From NCBI GenBank assembly GCA_045047105.1, contig JASFYQ010000117.1:1-15851 (forward strand): 15,851 nt of DNA, in the 5' to 3' direction. This document shows, piece after piece, positions 1-7,093 of this stretch. The notes beneath the pieces are model-generated. The model saw only the letters and a list, made by a program, of their open reading frames with translations, was not told where the DNA came from and made no database searches. The position numbers and the translations under genes were made by a program. The DNA is from JADGAU01 sp045047105. Lineage in GTDB: Bacteria > Pseudomonadota > Gammaproteobacteria > GRL18. The number at the start of each line of letters is the position of its first letter. The first letter of the stretch is position 1.

Positions 1-255
1 TTTGGAAACAATGGCTTTGGCAACAATAGTAATTATGGCCCAGATACTCGCTGGTTTACTGATACCCCAAGACGCTGGATGAGAAATGGTCCTAAAGAAG
101 GTGCTGGCCAGGTGTTTGATGATTTTTTAGATGCCCCAAGCCGTATGGGTGATATGCCAGGAGGTTGGAGTGCTCCAACTATCAGTGTACCTAATCCAAT
201 AGATGTGGCTGATGAGTTAGAGCGTGGAAGTAAAGACATGTTTAACAATGACTAA
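1..255 (+). CDS. C-terminal part of a Gly/Asn/Pro-rich protein, possibly sulfur-globule or envelope associated
   Basis: An open frame runs in from the left edge and stops with TAA at 253-255, giving 84 residues and no start codon in the window. The visible part opens with a Gly-Asn-Phe-rich stretch (FGNNGFGNNSNYG). It continues through a charged, Trp-containing segment (RWFTDTPRRWMR) and ends in a Pro-containing, acidic tail (VPNPIDVADELE). The composition is low complexity at the start and more ordinary later, as in small secreted structural proteins. I associate the style with sulfur-globule-type proteins of sulfur-oxidising gammaproteobacteria. That is a recollection of general sequence style, not an alignment, and the protein could equally be another glycine-rich envelope protein. 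It sits 13 bp before the SH3 anchor protein and probably shares its transcript. The frame is surely coding; the functional guess is weak. Confidence 0.6.
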   Translation, partial: FGNNGFGNNSNYGPDTRWFTDTPRRWMRNGPKEGAGQVFDDFLDAPSRMGDMPGGWSAPTISVPNPIDVADELERGSKDMFNND

Positions 256-268
256 AAAGGTAATCTGA

Positions 269-970
269 ATGTTTTATACTAAAAAGCAACTGGCTATATT
301 TTCCATTCTAATTTTATCAGTTGCCTTTTCTTCTATACTTAGAGCAGACAAACTTTATGTGTCTAAAAACCTTAAAGTCCATACTGAAGCCTCATTAGAA
401 AGCCCTGTTAATCATCTATTACTAGGTGGCGAAGAGGTGGAGGTTTTGCGTATTGATGGTGATTTTACTGAAGTTCAGAATGGGGGTGATCATATTGGCT
501 GGGTAGCCTCTGAGTTTTTAAGTAATATAAAACCTGCCAGCCTTGAAAAAACTTCTACTGCTGGAACAACTACTCCAGCAGCAGAAAACACCCAAACAAA
601 AACCAATAAAATAAAACCTATAGCTAAAAAATCGGTAGTTAAAAAGCCTATAACCAAAAAAAAACAAACTCGCAATAAACAGTCTGGTTCTTCAAAAAAA
701 ACAAAAAAACAAGAGCGTATAAAAACTCAAACAGCACAACAACAAGCATCCATTGTAAATGCCGAAACAAAGCAACAATTACAATTAAAACTGGATAAAA
801 TCCGAGACATCCTGGATATGGATGGAACTTCTCAGCAACAATTTGCTATAAGCAATAACTATAACCTTAATTTATGGTTAATTGCAGCAGCAGGAGTTTT
901 TGGTTTTATATTAGGTATTATGTGGCATGATTTTCGTCAGCGTAGACGCCATGGCGGATACAAAGTATAA
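269..970 (+). CDS. SH3b-domain protein with signal peptide and C-terminal membrane anchor (YgiM-like)
   Basis: This 233-residue protein resembles the TIGR04211 'SH3 and anchor' family that includes E. coli YgiM. Residues 1-26 look like a signal peptide (Lys-Lys then a hydrophobic core). An SH3b fold follows at about 28-90, with YVSKNLKVHTEAS, a Gly-Glu-Glu turn and a GWVASEFL strand. Residues about 95-155 are a Lys/Thr/Ser/Gln-rich linker. Residues about 160-185 are a short helical, polar segment. Residues 201-219 form a transmembrane helix, followed by a basic RQRRRHGGYKV tail, which I recognise as typical of the gammaproteobacterial family. The protein would sit on the inner membrane with the SH3b domain in the periplasm, perhaps contacting cell wall. 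The long Lys-rich linker takes the place of the coiled coil seen in YgiM. A ribosome site (AAAGG at about 257-261) lies 7 bp before ATG. UbiD follows after 24 bp. The molecular function of the family is not established. Confidence 0.85.
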   Translation: MFYTKKQLAIFSILILSVAFSSILRADKLYVSKNLKVHTEASLESPVNHLLLGGEEVEVLRIDGDFTEVQNGGDHIGWVASEFLSNIKPASLEKTSTAGTTTPAAENTQTKTNKIKPIAKKSVVKKPITKKKQTRNKQSGSSKKTKKQERIKTQTAQQQASIVNAETKQQLQLKLDKIRDILDMDGTSQQQFAISNNYNLNLWLIAAAGVFGFILGIMWHDFRQRRRHGGYKV

Positions 971-994
971 GTATTAAGCACAGGAATAAATTGA

Positions 995-2461
995 TTGAAA
1001 TACCATGATCTTCGTGATTTTATTAAACAACTTGAACAACAAGGCGAACTAAAACGTATTGCATTTGAGGTCGATCCACACTTGCAAATGACTGAGATTG
1101 CCGATCGAGTACTTAAAGCTGGTGGCCCGGCTTTATTGTTTGAGAATCCCAGAGGTTATGATATGCCTGTATTAGTTAATCTGTTTGGTACAGCCAAACG
1201 GGTAGCAATGGGCATGGGCGAAGAGTCAGTTGATGCACTGCGTGAAATTGGTGAATTATTAGCTTTTTTAAAAGAACCGGCCCCCCCCAAAAACATTAAA
1301 GATGCCTGGTCGAATCTACCAAAATTTCGCAAAGTTTTGGATATGTCGCCAAAGTTAAAAAGTAGTGCTGCCTGCCAAAAATTGGTATTTAAGGGTGATG
1401 AGGTAAACCTTAAAAAAATTCCTATTCAAACCTGTTGGCCTGAAGACGTTGCCCCATTAATTACCTGGGGGCTGGTAATTACCAAAGGGCCCAATAAAGA
1501 TCGCCAAAATCTGGGCATTTACCGTCAGCAACTGCTCTCTAAAAATCAGTTAATTATGCGATGGCTTGCTCACCGAGGCGGTGCATTAGATTTTAAAGAA
1601 TGGCAAGAAACACATCCCGGGGAAAAATTTCCCATTTCAGTAGCTCTGGGAGCAGATCCTGCAACTATACTTGCAGCAGTAACCCCCGTGCCTGATTCCT
1701 TATCTGAATATGCTTTTGCAGGTTTATTAAGAGGCTCAAAAACAGAGCTGGTTAAAAGCCTAAGCAATAATTTAGAGGTTCCCGCCAGTAGTGAAATTAT
1801 TTTAGAAGGTTATTTGGAAGAGAATAATCTTGCTTCTGAAGGGCCCTATGGAGATCATACCGGTTATTATAATGAAGTAGAAAAATTCCCTGTTTTTACT
1901 GTGGAATGTATTACCATGCGTAAAGATCCTATCTATCATAGTACTTATACTGGTAGGCCACCAGATGAGCCTGCCATTTTAGGGGTAGCATTAAATGAAG
2001 TTTTTGTTCCTATATTGCAAAAACAATTCCCTGAAATTGTAGATTTTTATTTACCGCCAGAAGGTTGCTCATACCGCATGGCAATTGTGAGTATTAAAAA
2101 ACAATATCCTGGCCATGCAAAGCGCATACTATTTGGAATATGGTCTTTTTTACGGCAGTTTATGTACACTAAATTTATTATTGTTTGTGATGATGATATA
2201 AATATACGAGACTGGAAAGATGTTATTTGGGCAATGACAACCCGAATGGATCCTATCCGTGATACCACCCTGATAGATAACACTCCTATTGATTATCTTG
2301 ATTTTGCCTCACCAGTTTCAGGTTTAGGCTCTAAAATGGGCCTTGATGCAACCAATAAATTTCCCGGTGAAACTAATCGAGAATGGGGAAAAGCCATAGT
2401 TAAAGACCCACAAGTGACGGCATGGGTTGACAAAATTTGGGATAAACTAGAGATTATCTAA
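995..2461 (+). CDS. ubiD: 4-hydroxy-3-polyprenylbenzoate decarboxylase UbiD
   Basis: This 488-residue protein is close to full-length E. coli UbiD and recognisable along its whole length. It removes the carboxyl group from the polyprenyl-hydroxybenzoate intermediate of ubiquinone synthesis, using prenylated FMN made by UbiX (not in this window). Family signatures seen include MKYHDLRDF at the start, GGPALLFENP near residues 43-52, NLGIYRQQ, MRWLAHRGGALD, ALGADPATI, the EGPYGDHTGYYNE block with Glu282, YHSTYTGRPPDEP and the C-terminal SGLGSKMGLDATNK. In the fungal relative Fdc1 the EGPxGE block holds two catalytic acids; here the second is Asp, as I recall for bacterial UbiD. The start is TTG at 995, supported by AGGA at 982-985 nine bases upstream and by homology beginning exactly there. 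No in-frame ATG lies close enough. A run of eight C (1281-1288) encodes Ala-Pro-Pro and keeps the frame open. Confidence 0.97.
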   Translation: MKYHDLRDFIKQLEQQGELKRIAFEVDPHLQMTEIADRVLKAGGPALLFENPRGYDMPVLVNLFGTAKRVAMGMGEESVDALREIGELLAFLKEPAPPKNIKDAWSNLPKFRKVLDMSPKLKSSAACQKLVFKGDEVNLKKIPIQTCWPEDVAPLITWGLVITKGPNKDRQNLGIYRQQLLSKNQLIMRWLAHRGGALDFKEWQETHPGEKFPISVALGADPATILAAVTPVPDSLSEYAFAGLLRGSKTELVKSLSNNLEVPASSEIILEGYLEENNLASEGPYGDHTGYYNEVEKFPVFTVECITMRKDPIYHSTYTGRPPDEPAILGVALNEVFVPILQKQFPEIVDFYLPPEGCSYRMAIVSIKKQYPGHAKRILFGIWSFLRQFMYTKFIIVCDDDINIRDWKDVIWAMTTRMDPIRDTTLIDNTPIDYLDFASPVSGLGSKMGLDATNKFPGETNREWGKAIVKDPQVTAWVDKIWDKLEII

Positions 2462-2540
2462 ATGTAAACAAGTACCAGGCTAGAGCTTATAGCTAATATA
2501 TAATTAATATATTCCCCAATTACCCGAGAAATTTTTTTTT
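2462..2540 (+). promoter_or_regulatory. Candidate promoter region upstream of the HD-GYP-like gene
   Basis: The 79-bp gap between ubiD and the signalling pair is AT-rich and carries a perfect TATAAT at 2499-2504. This lies inside an imperfect palindrome (AATATAT, five-base centre, ATATATT at 2495-2513). No good -35 box is visible at the normal spacing, so this rests on the -10 sequence alone. A run of nine T (2532-2540) lies directly before the ATG at 2541, with a weak GAGAA-type ribosome site before it. Confidence 0.35.
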
Positions 2541-3770
2541 ATGTCGATAATAAAAAAAATACCTATTTCAGCACTTAAGCCTGGCATGTTTATCCTTGAG
2601 TTAGATATCTCTTGGCTAAAGAGTCCTTTTTTACGCCACCACAGAAGAGTTGAGAATCAAAATGATATTCTATTATTAAAGCATGCAGGTGTCAGACTGG
2701 TTAGTATTGATCTGGAAAAAAGTTTTGATATCCTTAGTAAAACTGATAAATCAACAACTTCAGACAATTTAAACAAAAAAATTGCAATTGATGAACAACA
2801 AAACAATAGTGCTTTATCCCCTGCTAAAGATAGCAGTACAGCAGTAGTAGTACAAACTACACCTCTTAGCGAAGAACTTAAAACGGCTAAAGTGATTCAG
2901 GGGAAAATCCATAAATTAGTTAATAAACTAAACGAAAATGTAAAAAGTGGTAATCCTATTAGTGTTAAAGGAATTTTGCCCATAATAAATGAGTCTTTAG
3001 ATAGTATTAAACGTAATGATCAGGCTTTACTTACCAAGTTACACTTGCATCGCAAAGATAAAAGATTAGATGCGCATGCTTTTGCTACTTTTAGCCTGAT
3101 TCTAACCCTTGCATTAAAAATAGGCTGTACAAAAAAACAAATAGAAATCCTTGGTATGACAGCGTTATTACATGATTGTGGCTGGTCAAAATTACCCATA
3201 AATTTATTTGGCAAGGGAAAAAAATATACTCCCGGTGAAAAGCTATTAGTAAAACAACATACCAAATTAGCAAGTCAGGCACTTAGAAAATCTAAGGGGA
3301 TAGATGAAAATATTATTCAACTCATTGAACAACACCACGAAATATCAAATGGAAAGGGATACCCCAGACAACTTCAGGCAGAACAATTACATAGTCTACA
3401 CAACCTGCTACAAGTCGTTGATTTATATGACGAGCACTTACATGGGTTAGAAGACAGTCCTGCGATTTTAGCAGTTAATGCTTTAAAAAACCTATATCAG
3501 AAAAGTACCATAGGATGGTTTCCTCAATCTCTGGTTTCTGAGATGATTCGTATTTTAGGAATATACCCTATTAATTCCGTAGTAAAACTGACTTCAGGTG
3601 AAATTGCTATTGTCACCGAAATAAATCGTAAACTCACCTTACTACCTCGCGTTAAATTAACCCATGATAGCGAACAACAAATTTTTGAAAAGCCGATATT
3701 ACTTGACTTAGCAGAAGATAAGCAGCATCGTTTAATTATTAATGTACTTGAACCATCTATTTTTAGCTGA
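2541..3770 (+). CDS. DUF3391 / HD-GYP-like signalling protein, variant HD motif
   Basis: This 409-residue protein has the layout of DUF3391-HD-GYP proteins, which usually hydrolyse cyclic di-GMP. Residues about 5-130 match the DUF3391 style (IPISALKPGMFILELD, then a polar low-complexity linker near 75-110). Residues about 165-340 form the HD-GYP-like part: Asp177 and His179, H211-D212 in LLHDCGWSKLP, His240, H265-H266-E267, G271-K272-G273-Y274-P275, and D294-L-Y-D297. The metal-binding His and Asp positions look kept. However, the Lys expected straight after HDxG is Trp215, with a Lys two positions later, and the residues between HHE and GYP are unusual. It may be a weakened or altered phosphodiesterase, or a c-di-GMP binding protein. 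No receiver domain or membrane segment is present. It lies 29 bp before the hybrid kinase, so the two are likely co-transcribed and may act in one pathway. Confidence 0.85.
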   Translation: MSIIKKIPISALKPGMFILELDISWLKSPFLRHHRRVENQNDILLLKHAGVRLVSIDLEKSFDILSKTDKSTTSDNLNKKIAIDEQQNNSALSPAKDSSTAVVVQTTPLSEELKTAKVIQGKIHKLVNKLNENVKSGNPISVKGILPIINESLDSIKRNDQALLTKLHLHRKDKRLDAHAFATFSLILTLALKIGCTKKQIEILGMTALLHDCGWSKLPINLFGKGKKYTPGEKLLVKQHTKLASQALRKSKGIDENIIQLIEQHHEISNGKGYPRQLQAEQLHSLHNLLQVVDLYDEHLHGLEDSPAILAVNALKNLYQKSTIGWFPQSLVSEMIRILGIYPINSVVKLTSGEIAIVTEINRKLTLLPRVKLTHDSEQQIFEKPILLDLAEDKQHRLIINVLEPSIFS

Positions 3771-3799
3771 GAATTAATTTCCTAATAGAGTCCTAAATT

Positions 3800-6130
3800 A
3801 TGTCCCCAACAATTGAGGAATACACCTATCAGATTTTCTTTAAGCAGTTCCCTGAAGGGGTTTTGCGCATGGATAGCTCTGGTTATATATTAGATATGAA
3901 TTCTCAGGCTGAGCAATTACTTGGCTGGAATAAAACTGAATTATGTCATAGCCATATGCACGATTATTTATGTCCTCAGGAAAATGAATTTAAACATGGT
4001 TTGGAAACCTGCCTTTTTTCAAATACCTTATTAAAGCAACAAATTAGTGAGTTACACTTAGGCAGCAATAACCAAATTCACAAGTTTGAGCAATGGTGGG
4101 TAAAAAAAAATGGAATCTATACCAATGTTGATATCAAACTCTTTTTAATTGAAAATATTGATAATAAAACAGAAGTCATTATTCTTTTCACTGACTGCTC
4201 CGAACAACGTTTTAGTGAAGCAGAAATCAAACGATTATCTCAGTTTTCAGAGCTTAACCCTGCACCAATTATACAATTTGATGAACATTCCGTTATTTAT
4301 TATGCCAATCCTGCAATGACCGATCTAATGGTAGAATTTGGTTTTTCTGATATTGGGCTACCCAATATTTTACCCAGCAATTTGCAGCAAATAATCAGCC
4401 AGTGTATTAGTAGCAAAAAGACTATTTTAGATATTGAGCAACAATACCAGAATATATGGTTTAACTGGAATTTTCACCTTATTGAAGAAAATGATCTCTC
4501 CTTAATCCAAACCTATGGGCTAGATATAACTGATCGTAAAAAAAATGAACAACACTTGCAGGAATTAAAGGAGCTAGCCGAAGAAAATAACCGTCAAAAA
4601 AGTACTTTTTTTGCCTGTATGAGTCACGAGCTACGCACACCACTCAATGGTATTATTGGCATGTCTGAGTTAATGCAAGAAACCCAACTCACTGGCATAC
4701 AATATGATTATGCAGATAAAATGAGTAAATCTGCCAAATCCTTATTGATGATTATTAATGATGTACTGGATATCTCAAAAATCGAAGCAGGAAAATTAGA
4801 TATTGATCTAACCCAATTTAATATTCATGAATTAATGTACGATACCATCAGTGTTTTAGAATATCAGGCATCACAAAAACACCTTAATCTTGAATTACGC
4901 ATTGATCCTGATATACCTGAGCTACTTATTGGAGATGGACTACGAATCCGCCAGGTGATACTCAACTTTCTTACCAATGCAGTAAAATTTACTGCCAGCC
5001 AGGGCTATATTTTTTTAAATGTATGTAAAAATAGCTCCATTACAAATACAGACAATAATATTGTATTGTTATTTTCTATCGAAGATAATGGGATTGGCAT
5101 TGCCGAAGATAGGCTAAAAGCTATTTTTAATAAATTTACTCAGGCAGATAAATCTACCACCCGTAACTATGGGGGCACTGGACTGGGCTTATCTATCAGC
5201 AAAGAATTAGCAAGGCTTATGCAAGGACAGGTAGGAGTTGAAAGTACTCTGGGAAGGGGGACAAGCTTTTGGTTAGAACTACCACTAGAAATCTCCAGTA
5301 AGGGAAAAACCTTTGAGCCCGCTCCTATACTAATAAATAAAAACTGTTTAATTGTTGATAACCAGGCAACAAATAGTAATATTGTTGTTGAACTTTTAAA
5401 TAAATGGCAAATAAATACAGTATTGGAAGCAGATCCACTACAAGCTCTAAAAATTTCAGAAAAATTTGATATTATTATTCTCTGCAATATAAGTGAAATT
5501 GATTTATTGCAGCAATTTACAGCACACAAAAATGACTTTTGTTTAGCCATTTTAAAACCCAGCAATCAACAACATATCAATCAAATGGCTATAGCTGGAA
5601 TACAAGCCTATCTATTTAAACCTTTTTTAGCCATTAATCTAAAACAATTATTACAGCAGGGACTGCATCAGCAAGTTATAGCAACAGATAAAGATGAGAT
5701 TTTATCTATCCACTCCATTTATCAGAACAAAAAATCACTTACTATTGATCTTAGCCTACGGGTATTACTGGTTGAAGATAATTTAATTAACCAAAAAATA
5801 GCACGGGCAATGATTGAGAAAACTGGTTGCCAGGTTGATGTGGCTAATGATGGGATTGATGCATTAGATCACTGGAGAGAAAAGACCTATGATGTAATTT
5901 TTATGGATTGCCTCATGCCTGAAATGGATGGGTTTCAATGTACCAGACAGATCAGAGACATTGAGCAACAAACAGGACGGCACATTGCTATTATTGCACT
6001 CACAGCAAATACTGCTGACGAAGAAAAAAAACATACACTAGAAGCTGGAATGGATGATTTTTTATCCAAACCAATACAAAAAAATTTACTAGAAGATATT
6101 TTAAATAATATTAAAGTAACTTCTAGTTAA
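3800..6130 (+). CDS. Soluble PAS-PAS hybrid histidine kinase with one degenerate and one intact receiver
   Basis: This 776-residue protein has no membrane segment and should be cytoplasmic. Its order is PAS (about 13-115), a second PAS-like domain (about 150-245), a helical linker, HisKA with phospho-His276 in FFACMSHELRTPLNG, and an HATPase domain (about 378-495). The HATPase domain shows N389/N393, DNGIGI and GGTGLGLSISKELA. A first receiver-like domain (about 512-622) and a second receiver (about 651-770) follow. The second receiver is complete: E659-D660, phospho-acceptor Asp703 in FMDCLMPEMDG, LTAN and Lys757. The first has Asp520-Asn521 at the acidic pair and Cys562-Asn563 where the phospho-Asp should be, so it should not be phosphorylated. 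There is no HPt domain, so a separate phosphotransfer protein would be needed. The protein resembles BarA-type kinases in its C-terminal half but lacks their membrane sensor and HPt. The signal sensed is unknown. It follows the HD-GYP-like gene in a probable two-gene operon. Confidence 0.93.
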   Translation: MSPTIEEYTYQIFFKQFPEGVLRMDSSGYILDMNSQAEQLLGWNKTELCHSHMHDYLCPQENEFKHGLETCLFSNTLLKQQISELHLGSNNQIHKFEQWWVKKNGIYTNVDIKLFLIENIDNKTEVIILFTDCSEQRFSEAEIKRLSQFSELNPAPIIQFDEHSVIYYANPAMTDLMVEFGFSDIGLPNILPSNLQQIISQCISSKKTILDIEQQYQNIWFNWNFHLIEENDLSLIQTYGLDITDRKKNEQHLQELKELAEENNRQKSTFFACMSHELRTPLNGIIGMSELMQETQLTGIQYDYADKMSKSAKSLLMIINDVLDISKIEAGKLDIDLTQFNIHELMYDTISVLEYQASQKHLNLELRIDPDIPELLIGDGLRIRQVILNFLTNAVKFTASQGYIFLNVCKNSSITNTDNNIVLLFSIEDNGIGIAEDRLKAIFNKFTQADKSTTRNYGGTGLGLSISKELARLMQGQVGVESTLGRGTSFWLELPLEISSKGKTFEPAPILINKNCLIVDNQATNSNIVVELLNKWQINTVLEADPLQALKISEKFDIIILCNISEIDLLQQFTAHKNDFCLAILKPSNQQHINQMAIAGIQAYLFKPFLAINLKQLLQQGLHQQVIATDKDEILSIHSIYQNKKSLTIDLSLRVLLVEDNLINQKIARAMIEKTGCQVDVANDGIDALDHWREKTYDVIFMDCLMPEMDGFQCTRQIRDIEQQTGRHIAIIALTANTADEEKKHTLEAGMDDFLSKPIQKNLLEDILNNIKVTSS

Positions 6131-6167
6131 CTAAAAAAAGTAGCGATTTATAAATACTCGTTTTTTA
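6131..6167. terminator. Possible bidirectional terminator between convergent genes
   Basis: Between the stop of the histidine kinase and the stop of the YrdA-like gene lies an A-run (6133-6139), a short AGTA...TACT pairing, then a T-run (6161-6166). The A-run and T-run can pair to extend the stem, and either strand would end in U residues. The stem has almost no G-C pairs, so it would be weak. The right half runs into the end of the YrdA-like coding region. This is inferred from position and symmetry only. Confidence 0.3.
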
Positions 6168-6675
6168 ATTTTACATAGTTCATTGCAGAATATTTCAGCC
6201 AGTTTAATTCTTTTTCTGTTAATTCTCGAATAGGTTTAGCGGGTCTTCCCATCCATAAATAACCACTGGTAACTTTTTTATTTTGCGCCACCAGACTACC
6301 TGCTGCAACTAATACATTATCTTCAATAACGGCGCCATCTAATACACTCGATCCCATACCTATCAGGCATTGATTACCAATGCTACATCCATGCAATATT
6401 ACGCCATGGCCAATAGTTACATTATCACCAATCTGTAAAGGGTATCCTCCTGGAGGCCCTTCAGAGTGTTCATGTGATACATGTAAAATTGAGTTATCCT
6501 GAACATTAGAGTTTTCACCAATAGATATAGTATTAACATCCCCTCGTATGGTTACCAGAGGCCAAATAGAGGAATTATCACCAATTTCAACTTGCCCAAT
6601 TACTTGAGCAGAATCATCAATAAAACAATCTTTACCAATCTGGGGAGCGTGATCTTTGAAGTTTCGGACAGTCAT
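6148..6675 (-). CDS. Gamma-class carbonic anhydrase family protein (YrdA-like hexapeptide protein)
   Basis: This 175-residue protein is a left-handed beta-helix (hexapeptide repeat) protein of the gamma carbonic anhydrase family, closest in style to E. coli YrdA. Repeats such as IGDNSSIWPLVTIRGDV, IGENSNVQDNSILH, IGDNVTIGHGVILHGCSIG and IEDNVLVAAGSLV run through most of its length. A helical tail follows (KPIRELTEKELNWLKYSAMNYVKLKNEYL region). By alignment with the archaeal enzyme Cam, the zinc ligands are His65, His90 and His95, the last two with the expected five-residue spacing, and Arg44/Asp46 and Gln59/Asp60 are also kept. It lacks the acidic loop tied to high activity in Cam, so hydration of CO2 is possible but unproven; many relatives are inactive or metal-binding only. 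The ribosome site AGG lies about 7 bases before the ATG. It is a single gene, convergent with the kinase and divergent from the small ORF. Confidence 0.93.
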   Translation of the reverse strand: MTVRNFKDHAPQIGKDCFIDDSAQVIGQVEIGDNSSIWPLVTIRGDVNTISIGENSNVQDNSILHVSHEHSEGPPGGYPLQIGDNVTIGHGVILHGCSIGNQCLIGMGSSVLDGAVIEDNVLVAAGSLVAQNKKVTSGYLWMGRPAKPIRELTEKELNWLKYSAMNYVKLKNEYL

Positions 6676-6883
6676 AAGTTACCTAAGAAAAAATTTAATA
6701 AGGGTAATTATAAGCTATTTTTGCTTTTTAGAAAAAAATATTTAAACTTTAGCTTGTTTATTTAAACACTTTAATTGGCGAAAATAAAGGGCATGATTTA
6801 TGCAACAATTTATCTAATTAATTATAAAACGACTATGAATAAACTAAAAATCGCTGCTAACTTATATTTTTAGGTAAAAGATC
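6676..6883. promoter_or_regulatory. Divergent intergenic region with a short direct repeat
   Basis: This 208-bp AT-rich gap separates the divergent YrdA-like gene and the small ORF, so promoters in both directions are expected. A nine-base direct repeat, TATTTAAAC, occurs at 6739-6747 and 6759-6767, starts 20 bp apart, about two helical turns. TATATT at 6863-6868 is a possible -10 for the small ORF, but no convincing -35 is present. No RNA gene or further ORF is evident. Confidence 0.3.
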
Positions 6884-7093
6884 ATGAAAAAAATGGATAA
6901 ATTAAGGGAAATTTATAATAGTTTTTCTGCTTATGAAAAATATCAATTACAACTCAAACGTAAAATATATGAAAAACAACAAGGTATACGATTTTTAAAT
7001 CTAGAATCCTATGTCAATCATTTGGCATTAGAGGCAGTTTTTAACCAATCAGAAAGCAATAAAACTGCCTCAAAGCATAACTGTTCAGCCTGA
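6884..7093 (+). CDS. Small hypothetical protein, charged and helical, 69 residues
   Basis: I do not recognise this 69-residue protein. It is rich in Lys, Glu, Tyr and Gln in its first 35 residues (KLREIYNSFSAYEKYQLQLK), predicting an amphipathic helix, and has no signal peptide or membrane segment. An AGG at 6872-6874 lies nine bases before ATG, a fair ribosome site, and a second Met at codon 4 is an alternative start. Its TGA at 7091-7093 overlaps the glgA stop on the other strand by nine bases. A perfect 11-bp inverted repeat lies in codons 50-63, so the 3' end of this frame may also be serving as an RNA structure for glgA. It is more likely real than not, because it has a start signal and fills an otherwise empty gap, but conservation is unknown. 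Confidence 0.5.
   Translation: MKKMDKLREIYNSFSAYEKYQLQLKRKIYEKQQGIRFLNLESYVNHLALEAVFNQSESNKTASKHNCSA
7031..7071 (-). terminator. Perfect 11-bp inverted repeat 14 bases past the glgA stop
   Basis: GAGGCAGTTTT at 7031-7041 is exactly complementary in reverse to AAAACTGCCTC at 7061-7071, leaving a 19-base loop. On the minus strand the hairpin starts 14 nt after the glgA stop, a normal place for a terminator or 3'-end stabilising hairpin. It is not followed by a U-run on either strand, so it is not a textbook intrinsic terminator. It lies wholly inside the small plus-strand ORF. The symmetry is directly visible; the role is inferred. Confidence 0.45.

Noticed and set aside
541..740. Frameshift or low-quality sequence in the A-rich linker of the SH3 protein
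   Set aside because: Despite many A-runs the frame stays open through to a membrane anchor and basic tail that fit the family, so the Lys-rich linker appears genuine.
2461..2541. Intrinsic terminator after ubiD
   Set aside because: The short AGCT-based pairings are too small, and the palindrome at 2495-2513 is all A-T with no following T-run in place; a promoter reading fits better.
5167..5565. 132-codon minus-strand frame inside the histidine kinase
   Set aside because: It lies wholly opposite the HATPase and receiver coding region, which has clear motifs. It has no family resemblance and is a shadow frame.
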